From positions 28,605,621 to 28,669,620 of the forward strand of contig OZ024870.1 in NCBI GenBank assembly GCA_964017185.1: a DNA stretch of 64,000 nucleotides, written 5' to 3'. The stretch comes from Rugalucina vietnamica (Eukaryota; Mollusca; Bivalvia; Lucinida; Lucinidae). Both the position numbers and the translations under genes were made by a program. Shown here in pieces: positions 37,601 to 50,200 of the stretch (its first letter is position 1; every line of letters starts with the position of its first letter). A model generated the notes under the pieces. It saw only the letters and a program-made list of their open reading frames with translations, was not told the DNA's origin and made no database searches.

Positions 37601-40600
37601 AATGATTAATTTCGGGTCAAAAGTCTGGCCATACATGTACATGTACTAACTGAGCATCAAGTAATAAGGCAATATCACAGGACCATGAAATTAGGTCACA
37701 AAAACCTAGGACTTTGGGGCCAAAGGTCTGGTCACTCATTATCTGAAAGAAGCATGCTTACATACTAACTGAGTGTCAAGCTATAAGGCAAAATCACTGG
37801 ACCATGAACTTAGGTCACTGTGACCTATAGTTACTTTCATGTCAAAAATCTGGAAATACTCTTTCACTATCTCAAGGCAGCATGTTCATATACCAACTGT
37901 GTGTAAAGCTATGACAAAATAACTGGACCATGAAATAAGGTCACTGTGAGCAATGACTATTTTGGGTTAAATATCTGGTCATACTTACTCATTATCTGAA
38001 AGAAGCATGTTCCTTTACCATCTGAATATCAAGCTATAATACAAAATCAATAGACCATGAAATTAGGTCTCTGTGACCTATGACTTCTTTCCGATCAAAG
38101 GTTTGGTCATACTGACTCATCATCTGAAAGAAGCATCTTCATATACCAACTGAGTGTCAGGATATAATGCAAAATCACTGGACCATGAAATTAGGTCATT
38201 GTGACATATGACTTCTTTCGGGTCAAAGGTCTGGCCATACTCACTCATTATCTGAAAAAAGCATGTTCCTATTCCAACTGAGTGTCAAGATACGAGGCAA
38301 AATCACTGGACCGTAAAATTAGGTCACACTGACCTAAAACTACTTTCAGGTCAAAGGTCTAGTCATACTCGCTCATTATCTGTAAGAAGCAAGTTCATAT
38401 ACCAACTGAGTGCCAAGATAAAAGGCAAAATCACTGGACCATGAAATTAGGTCATTTTGACCTATGGCTACTTTTGGGTCAAAGGTCTGGTCATACTCAA
38501 TCATTATCTGAAAGAAGTATGTTTTTATATCAACTGAGTTTCAAGGTATAAAAGAAAAACATTTTAGATGTTCTAGTTTTCAACCTCTAGCCCCACCCCA
38601 GGCATGGACCTTGAGTATCGGATGTCATGCAATAAAAGCTAAGTTGACAGTGCACCATTGGCCCAAGTATGAATGCTCTCTGATCAACAGCTGTCAAGAT
38701 ATAGACTAAAATGTAAACTTTGGCTAATTTATGAAAGTGTTCTAGATTTTAACCTCTATCCCCATCACCAAGCATGAACTCAGGAGTCTGATGCTAGCGC
38801 ATGGAAACCAACACGACATGGTATATGTGGCCCAAGTATGAATGCTTTCTGGAAAGCGGTTGTCAAGATATGGACCTCTAGAAAACTATATCGTAGTACA
38901 GCCAATTTTTGAAGGTGTTCTAGATTTTAGCCTCTGGCCCCACCCATGGGCCCAGGGGCCGGATGTCACCCTACAGCTCCAAGTTTGAATCCTGTCTGAT
39001 AAATAATTGCCAAGATCTGGACTTTTAGAAAACTATGCCACAGTACAGCCACAATCTTTGAAGGTGTTCTTGATTTTAACCTTGGGCATGGATCCATAAG
39101 ACGGATGTCATGGAATGAAAGCCACCTCTATAGGATTCCTATGGTTCAAGTTTGAATCCTCTCTGATAACTAGTTGTCAAGATCTGGACTTCTAGAAAAC
39201 TATACCGCAATACAACCAATTTATAAAGGTTTCCTAGATTTTAACCTCTAGCCCCACTCCCAAGCATGGACCCAGGGACCCGATTTCATGGAATGTAAGC
39301 CAACCCTACAGGGTACCTATGGGCCAAGTTTGAAATTTCTCTGATGAATAGTTGCCAAGATCTGGACTTCTAAAATATATACTGCAGTGTGACGCGGACA
39401 CGGACACGAACAAGAACGGGAACGCGTACGACCGAGGTTACTACAACAGCCCTTTGCACTTCGAGCAGTCGAGCTAAAAACCAACCGTACAGAGGGCATA
39501 TGATCCAAGTTTAAATCTTGTCTGCTGACTGGTTGTCTAGATATAGACTCCTTGTGTTTTTTTGTTTCTTTTCAAAAATGGACAGTTATCGTTGACACTG
39601 CAGGTCATATCAACTACAGTAACAATAAGTGTCCATGGTGGACAGTTATCGTTGAAAAATCAACGATAGTTGTCCAGTGGACAGTTATCGTTGCGGCTGC
39701 AACGATAAGTGTCCATGGTGGACAGTTATCGTTGATGGACAGTTATCGGTGCTACACTGCTATAATTACGGCACATTTGATGTAAACACATGTTCATGTT
39801 CGTGTTACGAGAGTTTCTACGTCGGGGATTCGTGTGTTTGTAAGTTATAAAGACACGCAGTTGCTTTCGTCCTGTTGTATCTGGGACGTCATGTTTTAAA
39901 AGCACTATGTCCTCTATGATTTCTCCCTTTTTAATTTAATTATTTTTTTATCTATTTATTTTTATTTTATTTAGTCATTTATTTATTTATTTTGAGGGGC
40001 GGGGGCTTCATTATTTTCTTGAAACTAACAGCCTGAGTATATCAAAAGTTTTGGTCAAGGTCGTTGATGATGACTCAGACATGAGCGGTTAACCAGTAAT
40101 AGGCGGGGGCCCTCTGCCAGATCTATGCGGCGTTCTTCACGTGCACCGAGATGTGTCTGTATATACTGTGAAACATGATGTAACGTTTTAGCCTGCGGGC
40201 GAAATAAATTATTATAGTGCACAAAAACTAAGCGGGACTATCTCCTGCTTATGTAACTGGCAGTGCTCTTGTCCCAACAATAATTGACTCCTCCGCCAGC
40301 AAGGTATAGCCACGCCCACCCCTATTTCCTTAGACAAACATTGTGTTTTTGCACCTATATTTACCTGTAAAAAGCACGTGTTGGTTTGTTTGTCTAACCC
40401 ACGTGTTGTCTAACCGTCATTGACCGTTAGCTAATGTGCAGATTTGAATGGTCAATATAAAATGAATATTAATGATGGGTGGTTTGACGGAGGACTCAAT
40501 TGGGGCTAATGTCTCTTCAACATTCTGGAACCATATTGGAACTGTACGTGGCATTGTCATTCCCAACTTAACTATAATTACTTTATGTCGTATGGGCTTT

Positions 40601-43600
40601 CTAACATCTTAAACCTATGGCTGTGGAATGACGCTAGTTTGTTAAATGACTAGAATTACAGTCTGGGTTGAGAAAGGGCACTTATTGAATGCCCGAATAG
40701 CAATAAATGAAAAGCGGAAATGACAATGATTAAGCAAATGAACAAAACTCAATTCAAATATTTGAAACTGAACAAACATTTGACAAATCTGGGCGAAAAT
40801 AGGTGCCATAAATGTAAAGTCCCAGTCCCACTGCGCTTACGATCACTTAAGATCGCAATACGATTGTTTTAATATTAATTTGAGGGTCATTTCTTTGACC
40901 TCGATATGCAAATTAAGAAACAGGAAACTCGTTGGAAAACATTTTACAAATTTTGCATACGCAGTCTTATCAATAAACTTATGATAAGACAATTGTACGA
41001 CTGCTTACGATTCAGTGGAACTGGCACTGAAGGAACTGACAATACACCAAAACAGAACGCAGTTTCATGCAATTAGACATATTTGACCGGGTGAGTCAGC
41101 TCGATAAGTAGCGTGTCTACTCCAATACGAAGGATACTCGTGGTCGAGATTTCGTGAACAATGCTTATTATGGAATTAATTCGCGTAATGTGAAACTTAC
41201 GACTCACCAGAGTATCTTTATGACACATGTTGATTTTCGCGACAGATTTCCCCGGGGGGGGGGGGCACTCCCTGGTAAGCAGTGTACCGATGCGTGATCA
41301 AAAAAACGATGAGAAAGGGTACTTTTTTTCAAGAAGGGCAGTGCGCAGCGCTGACATCATTTAGGGTAGGCAAAATGTCGTTTTTGTGGAAAAAGGGTAT
41401 GTTTTTTACAATTCTGCTAAAACGCTGTGAAAAGGGGTGGACCGAGGCGTCCTTGGCCGATATGTTTTGGGCCGAAATGACTAAAATGTCTAAAACCTAA
41501 GGGATAAGATATGATTTTCCCTTTCTGTTCAACAATGTGTGTTGCTTCAATAGAAATTATTGTTTCTGCTAATTGAGTAGTTCATACAAATAAAAATGGT
41601 TTGTATTAAATCTTGTCTTTTATACCCTGCTCTCCATAATGCTTGCTATATGTAAGTGCTTGGTATTTATCTACTATATCAAGATTTATTTCAAGTATGT
41701 ATAGAAGCCTAGAGGTGTAGTGGGAAAGCTGCTTGCCTTGTAAACCAGGGGTCAATTCCAGGCTTCTCCAGCTTTTCGTACAAGACTTAAACTAATTTCC
41801 TATCGCCATATTACCTTAGCTGTTTAGTGGGACAAAACACAAAATTAACCAACCAACCATTATTTCATATATATTTGTGTCAATTTTTTGTGTACATTTG
41901 AACAAATTCAGATGCTGAGAGCAAAGCTTGAAAGCCCTGAAACAATTTAAACCCCCAATACTTTATTACTGACAGTTCCAAGGCGATACTTCCTCTGTGG
42001 TTAGTCTGTTTCTCGTTTCAGTGATGACAATTTCTTTTGTATGTGCATTTTAAGGTTTACCATCTTTTCTTATTGTACCTGTATGTTGCCTATTTGTAAC
42101 TTTAGCTATTTCATGTGTTGATTGCATGACCAAATGTTTGTTTATGATCATATCAGTTCCACATTTTTAAGCATTTTAACCCAACAGAGCCAAAGTCTCA
42201 AAGGTGATCTTATAGGATAGGCAGGTACCTGGCATCCATCTTCCGTTACTGTAGTCTGTCTATATTTTAAAATTACTTCTCTGAAGCCATCAGGCAGATT
42301 GTTTGCATATTACACATATAGCATCTTCACGTGGTTATAAAAGAATTATTGCATTCCAGTGTCAGTGGAAAGGGGTACTTTTTGACGGGACACAGTGGAA
42401 AGGGTCACATTTTAAAGCAAACACAGTGAAAAGGGGGTCAAATTTTAAATTTCACACTGTTTAGGGTATGTTCAACAATCCTTTGATCACGCATCGGTAC
42501 ACTGCTTACCAGGGAGTGCCCCCCACCCCCGGGCAGATTTCTCTAGCCTTGCAGACTATTTTGTAAGATTCTTATATTCTTTTTGTTATTGCAGTGAATT
42601 GCAGTGCTGTTTCTAATGGTGGCTTCTGTTCTGATTACAACATCACTCACTGCAGCATGTATTCAAACTTGCCATTTCTTTGCCCGGATGATAGCACGTG
42701 TAACTTCTGTCCAGGTAAGTATAGTCACACACATATTGTTACGAGCAAGCGTAACTAGACAGAAATAAACAGATATGCGACCCTCAATGACCTCAAAATG
42801 TTCTAAGGTAACTGGCTAATCCAGCAAAGAACAACCAACAAGTTTTCAAACTTAATAATTTAATAAACAAATAAATGAAATTAATACAAATAATTTACTA
42901 AATAAATACATAAATAAATAAATCAGTAACTTACAGAACAAATGTCAATCAATCCTTGTCCCTCAAAATTTCAGTTCACTGATGTCCTCAATCCAGTTTC
43001 CAGAACTCAAATCCATATGAGCACAATATATATGTTCATAGTTAGATTATAATAATACACAGAAATAATTTAATCCAAACAAGTGAAACACGCAAAATAT
43101 AATCATTAACTGACTTCGGATTTCTGAATGAATCAGTCTAAATTGAGACCTGTATACATAGATCTGAGGAATTGTCTCCTACATTCCAGTAAGATTATAT
43201 TATAAACTGTTTCTATCTAGAACAGTAAAGAACATGACAGATGCTCTTCAGAACCACCTGGAAAGAAAAACTTCCAGAGGGTTCAAGGGCCGAAATGACC
43301 ACTAAGAATTACATGTAACCCTAGATCACTGGAAGGTTAAGGAAAATCTACACATGTACAAAACATATTATTAATATATGGTGATAAAAATAAGCTACTT
43401 CAGTTTCATCTGGAATTTTTTATAATTAATGTGCTCATAACTTCTTAATTATATAATAGTTATAAAACTAACCAATGGCACACTTCTATCAAGCTCTGGA
43501 CTCTATAAATTCTGGAAACGAACAACATAAAATAAAATATACAATCAAGGTAACTTCGCTTTGATCATACTTGCACAAGTAAAACTTTCATCAACGAATA

Positions 43601-46600
43601 TTAATATCATTAAATCTATCATATATATAATAAGAGCTGTCGCAGGACAGCGTAGCTCGCCTGACTTGTGCTTTGCCACTACATCTGTTAAAATCTATGA
43701 CCCATGACCTTGACCTCAAGGTCACTCAGACGGGTCATGATGGTACAACATAAAACTTCAGACCAATGCAAAGTATCAACTTGATCAATCTACATGTTCA
43801 AGAGATATAGACTTATAAAAACATTAACCAAAACTTAAACACAGAACTTCCAAGTCCGTGACCTTGACCTCAAGGTCATCCAGGTGATTTGTGATGTACA
43901 GCATAAAACCTGAGACCAATATCTATCAACATGCAAGTATCAACTTTATCCATCAACATGCTCAAGAGATTTAGACTTTAACCAAAAAATTTAACACAAA
44001 ATTTCTAAGTCTGTGACCTTGACGTCAAGGTCACCCAGGGAAGGTCATGATGGTACTGCATAAAACTTCAGACCAATATCTACCAACATGCAAAGTATCA
44101 ACTCGATCAATCAACATGGTCAAGAGATATAGACTTACAAAAACTTAAATCAAAAACTTAAACACAAAATTTCTAAGTCTGTGACCTTGACCTCAAGGCC
44201 ACCGAGATTGGGTCATGATGGTACTGCATAAAACTTCAAACCAATATCTAGCAACATGCAAAGTATCAACTCAATCCATCAATATGGTCAAGAGATATAG
44301 ACTTACAAAATCTTTAACCAAAAACTTGAACACAAAATTTCTAAGTCCGTGACCTTGACCTCAAGGTCACCCAGGGTGGATCATGATGGTACTGGGTAAA
44401 ACTTCAGACCAATATCTAGCAACATGCAAAGTATCAACTTGATCCATCAACATGGTCAAGAGATATCGACATAAAAACTTAACCAAAAACTTGAACACAA
44501 AATTTCTAAGTCCGTGACCTTGACCTCAAGGTCACCCAGGGTGGGTCATGATGGTACTGCGTAAAACTTCAGACCAATATCTAGCAACATGCAAAGTATC
44601 AACTCAATTCATCAATATGGTCAAGAGACATAGACTTACAAAAACTTTAACCAAAAACTTAAACACAAAATTTCTAAGTCTGTGACCTTGACCTCAAGGT
44701 CACCCAGGGTGGGTCATGATGGTACTGCGTAAAACTTCAGACCAATATCTAGCAACATGCAAAGTATCAACTTGATCCATTAACATGGTCAAGAGATATA
44801 GACTTTTAAAAAACTTTAACCGAAAGTGTGACGCGCGTAAACGTAAACGCACACAACCGAGGTGACTACAATAGCTCTATGCACGAATCTATGCACTTCG
44901 TGCAGGCGAGCTAATAACAATATTAAAATAACATCACACGCCACCGCGTATGACGAATCATTGCCTGTCTGTTATTGCGTCACAAGCATATTATGATTAC
45001 GAACATGCACATTATGTTTACGTCCGAAAAATCAGAATATTATGCTAAATTATGGATGCCTTTTTCTATTAAAGATGATTTTACCAGTTAATATTGTACC
45101 ATATAAGGTATTTTCAAAATTCTCGAACTGTTTATCTTTTCCTTGCTATGTAGAGACAATGTCTGTAAGTAAACCTACCGTTATGCATACGGACCAGTGT
45201 GTTTTTGTTGAAAAGGGCTAGCCATAAATCTAATAATCAAAAATATTGAATCCAAGACAATTTGTTTAGGTAATCTTTGACTTCTTATGCTTCAGTTCAG
45301 TTATATATTTTCATTTCAGAGGCCGATTCTACACATTTGTTGGCATCGTCAGGTATGTCTTTTAACCTATTGACAGTTTACCTACACTAGCCAAAAGTTC
45401 CAAGTTCGGCTCACATTTCATCGACTTCAAAGTTAAAATTAATCTGAATTCTATTAACACCTTTAATTGGCTGATCCATCGTCGACAACGGTGACAAGTT
45501 TTTTATTACCTAATTACATCAAAAATTATATAGAAGTGGCTATTTGTTATTTTCATCTATTCCGGTAAAAATTATTAATACCATGAAATACTAGTAGTAC
45601 CAGGCAATAGAAAATTCTACTGCCTGGCTAGTGATCAGTCTATTGCCTGATCATATGATATATCACATGACTGCAATGAAACAAGGTAACGACAGGAAAT
45701 AGTACCAGGCAATAGAAAATTCTATTGCCCGGTAAGCTGTCTATTGCCTGGTCACATGATACGTCACATGACTAAAATGTAATTAGGTAATAAAACAGTT
45801 ATTTCAAGCTTAAACAGGCAAAAGTGCAAAACATTTTCCCCTCGGTGCAGATACCGACTTGACACTCTATTGCCAAGTCGGTATCTGCACCTCGGGGAAA
45901 ATATTTTGCACTATTGCCTGCTGAAGCATGAAATAACTGTATAATCATAGAATGAAAGGTGCCTTACTGAATAACCGTACCACATTTTTTAAAATTCGAA
46001 AAAGTTATTATTTTGTGACTTGCAATTTTTGAAATGGCCGTTTTTGTCATTCGAACCTTTTTCATTTAAAAAAAAATAACTCGTATTGAACATGCTTTGT
46101 GTCACATTGAACACTATTTTGTAAAATTTGAATTTCCCGGCCAATGCACTCGACGATTATTGACAAAATGAAAACATGTACACGAGTTTGACAAAGCCTC
46201 ACTGGTGAATGTTTGTTCTTAAGCTTGCCGTGAAGCAAAAGGCATTTATATACATGTAGTAATAGTGCACTTGGGTTCGAAAAACACCAGGATAACATTT
46301 TATACAGCAAAACTGGGGTATTATATGCAATTTGCATGGGTTTACCTATTTTTCTTATTTTTGCTCCAAAACATAGATTGTGGGTACTCCTTAGAACTGC
46401 CTCGCCAATCTATGTTTTGAGCAAAGATAAGAAACATTTTGTGATGAAATTTTTATATTTTATAGCTGAAAAATCTCTGTATATTGCATGGGCATGTTTT
46501 CGTAATGGTGGCCGGTAAAATGAGATACTTGAACTGATATGGGATATTGGGAGCCCCCTAACACGACAGGGTCTCATTAGGAGCTCTTAATAATCTCGAA

Positions 46601-47208
46601 ACTAATAAATTCACCGAACGGATCTACATTCATTTTGTATTATAGCGCCCGAGTAGAGTTGTAACAAAATGATGTTCTCATACTAGACGTATTTATTGCA
46701 GATACTTGTGCCTGTCTGCATGGCGGAATATGTACTCATCGGAGACCCGTGTAATTGTACAGGAACCGGGTTCAAAGGAACCACGTGTCAAACTGTCAAG
46801 TACAATGTATACATGATACATGTAACAGTATGAAACATTCATGCGCTTATACAGAATATATTTACATTTCTGATACAAAGTCTTAAATGAATCTATAGAA
46901 TTGAAATGCGATTCATAGTTCCATGAACAACATCGTGTCATGTGACGTCACGTGATTAAACTTGACGTCATGAAAAACCATGGCTCTCACCAATGTGATT
47001 GGACGTTGTAAACGCCATGACGTCGTCGACGCCGTTCCGCTGTTTCAACACACACTTTGTAAATTCTCTATTTGCTAATAAGTTTGATCGCCTTGATAAT
47101 TTTTCAACAAGTAATAGAAAGAAATGAATGTAAATACAAGAAACATCTTTAAAAAAAAGATGATTGTCGAAGATTAATATCTGTTCTGCAATAGGGTACA
47201 GGATGCAG

Positions 47209-47244
<36 letters not shown>

Positions 47245-50200
47245 GTATGACTCTTGCAGAACCAACTCCAGACATGACTGAGAGGAAATGCTTTTCAAAT
47301 GTCCTTACGGTGAGAGTCCTTAAGAGTCGCTGGACCGAAACGACTCGTTCTGTTGAGCAGAGCCTTTGATCCGAACACGCCTATATTTAATGGAGAAAGT
47401 CCGAACGCATCTTATCTACGATGGCCTGCATGGATCATAAAATTTCAAAATCCACAGATTTTAGATTTTAATTTTTCTTTGCAAAAGCTTTCGTCACACA
47501 AAAAGCGATTAAAATGAATAACAATAAGGACCAATTATGGCTTGTATAGTAAAAAAACATAATCTTAAAGTACTTTTTAAAGAGATGCAGTTTTTTTGCC
47601 TTTTTCATCTTCCATATGGGAAAAACCCGGATGCAGGTCAAAAATGATCTGAGATGTCTTCGACAAATAAGCAATGAGTTTAATTTTTCTGATGTTCTTT
47701 GAGCTATGAAACTGTGGTTCGCTACTTTGCACGCGACCCACTGTGGTTCATAGCTCCATGAACATCAGAAAAATGAAATTCATTTCTTAAAACATTGAAT
47801 CATTTCAATTGATACTCTCTGAACCCCCACCCCCTCTCCTCCATTACGAAAACATGCCCATACAGTAAACTGAGATTTTTAGCTTTAAAAATTGAGAATG
47901 TTAGGCTGAGAAAATTTGATATTTCTCTTATTTTTGCTCAAAACATAGATCGCCAAGGCGGTTCTAACGGGTACCCACATTCTAAGTTTTGGAGCAAAAA
48001 TAAGAAAAATAGGTATACCCCTGCATACCCCAGTTTTACAATATACAGGTGGGGTTTGAGGGGGTATTCGTTGCACGAACATGTTTTCCAGATGTTACTA
48101 TGAAAAAGGGAAATTCAAATTTTTTACCCTTTAAAATCAGAGTAAATTCAGCCTTCGCTCCACGATGATGTAAATATAACAAACCAATCAGAAATACTAT
48201 TTTTAATTTCAATAAACTTGTTTCTGATCTTGATATCCATGCTAATACTCCCAAGTCTTGAGATTGTAAAGATTCAAAATATGTTTATCAACCAGCCGTA
48301 CATATAGTTACTGGAAATTTAAAAATAATTTCGGATTCTAGAATTCGCAAAATTGTTTCTAAAGGTCCAAAATATAGATTCCCTTCCTACATTAATTTCG
48401 ACAAATAGAGAGGAGATTGCATCTGCATTAAATGATTTCGGTAATCGTTGATGTAAACGAGAGGGTGTTGAGGATAATGCTCTTAAAGAATAGAAAAGAA
48501 GTATCTTCACTATCGTGGATAAACGTATTAAGTTTTATTCACAAAATACTTATCTTTTACCTCCTAAACCCAAATCGTCATTTAGGCATTTGAAGCAGGG
48601 TATCCAAGAATTTCATAGAAAGTATGTCTTGGTTCCGGCAGACAAAGCCGCAAACAATGTTGTTGTCGTTTGTAGGCTTCTCTACGTTAACACCTTAAAA
48701 CAGGAGCTTGATGGTACCAGGGCTTATCTGGCGACAGATACTGATGAAGTGTCTGTAGTTAATGCCCACTTAAACGATTTACCTGTTAAGTTTTCTGTTT
48801 GTGTCAATGAAGGCCAAGACAAACGTCCTACGATGTATTGGTTACCTAAGCTTCACAAAACACCATACAAAGCTAGATTTATTGCAAATTCTAGCTCTTG
48901 TACTACCACTGAACTTTCTAAATTATTAACTTCCTGTCTTACTGCTATCAAATCTCATGTTATAAGATACTGTGAGACAGTGTATGAAACTTCAAATAAA
49001 AATTGGTTTTGTTCAATAAAAAATTCTGGTGAGGTGCTCAGTAAATTGAAGTGTAGAGGGTTCCGTGCGACAAGCTTGTCCACGTATGATTTTTCTACTC
49101 TGTATACAACATTACCACATAATCTAATAAAAGAAAAACTTCTGGATTTGATAGAGTGGACCTTCAAAAGGGCATTAAAAACTATGGTTCACTTTATTTG
49201 GCATGTAATTTTCACTTCCTCTGGCCAAAGTCGGTATACACTTTGGTCATGTCAGAATGTGTGCGACGCCTTGTCCTATCTCCTTGATAATATTTATATT
49301 AGATTTGGGACCAAGTTATACAGACAAATTGTTGGAATTCCGATGGGTGCAAATTGCGCACCTCTCGTAGCTGATTTATTTTTATACTGCTACGAAAGAG
49401 ATTTCATGGATTCTCTTAACCATGATAATCAAGCTAATGTTATCGAGGCTTTTAATTCCACATCTACATGTAGGTACCTCGATGACCTTTTGAACATTGA
49501 CAACCCTTATTTTGAAGGTATGGTCAATCAAATTTATCCACCTGAACTTCAGTTGAACAAAGCCAATATCTCAGATACCGAAGCCCCCTTTTTAGATCTA
49601 CATCTTTCTGTTGCAAATGGATTTGTTTCTTCTAAAATTTATGATAAGCGCGATGACTTTGATTTTGATATAGTAAATTTTCCTTTTTTGGATGGTGACG
49701 TTCCTCGTCGTGCTTCTTATGGTGTTTACATTTCGCAACTTATTAGGTTTGCTAGAGTCTGCAATCATGTTACAGACTTCAACGCTCGAAATAAATGTTT
49801 AACGGCAAAACTTCTCCAACAGGGCTATCGGTATCATAAACTTCGAAAAACCTTTTCTAAATTTTATCGTAGACACTATGAATTGATTTCCAAATATAAT
49901 GTTGGGTTAAAGACGCTTTTAAGTGAGGGCCTTTCGGAACCTGAATTTTATGGTGACTTGGTTTACAAATTTAAGAAACTTATAGGAATTAATGATTTTT
50001 CTTTTCAGTTCAGAAAAATCATAACACGTTACAGACGTATAGGTTATAACTTGAATGTTATGCGACAGTCTGCATGCTTAGTTTTTAACCCAATCATGGT
50101 TGATAACTATGCTGCCTTCTTTAATTGCACGCCGGTGGGTCGGGCGTCAGACTCTATGATGGCCCCGACTTAAAGCTATTCATTTTAGTTGGTTGGGGCC

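Larger units (their letters stand above)
28690..39755. mobile_element. 11,066-bp terminal-inverted-repeat element inserted in exon 8
   Basis: The two ends, GTAGCACCGATAACTGTCC at the left and its complement at the right, match over 79 bp with one mismatch (28690-28768 and 39677-39755). Each end is itself made of inverted pairs of CAACGATAACTGTCC. The order inside is: left TIR; a tandem-repeat body on the minus strand (about 28880-31480); a spacer (31480-32215); the central 410-bp array (about 32215-36185); a tandem-repeat body on the plus strand (about 36190-39475); right TIR. A tRNA-type SINE and a second SINE-like insert are nested. No open frame longer than about 90 codons and no transposase motif is visible, so it should be non-autonomous. 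Superfamily is undecided: 8-bp duplications fit hAT or P-like elements, 6-bp fits others. Confidence 0.9.

Noticed and set aside
48955-49167. Minus-strand frame within the Penelope-like RT
   Set aside because: Shadow of the plus-strand RT frame.
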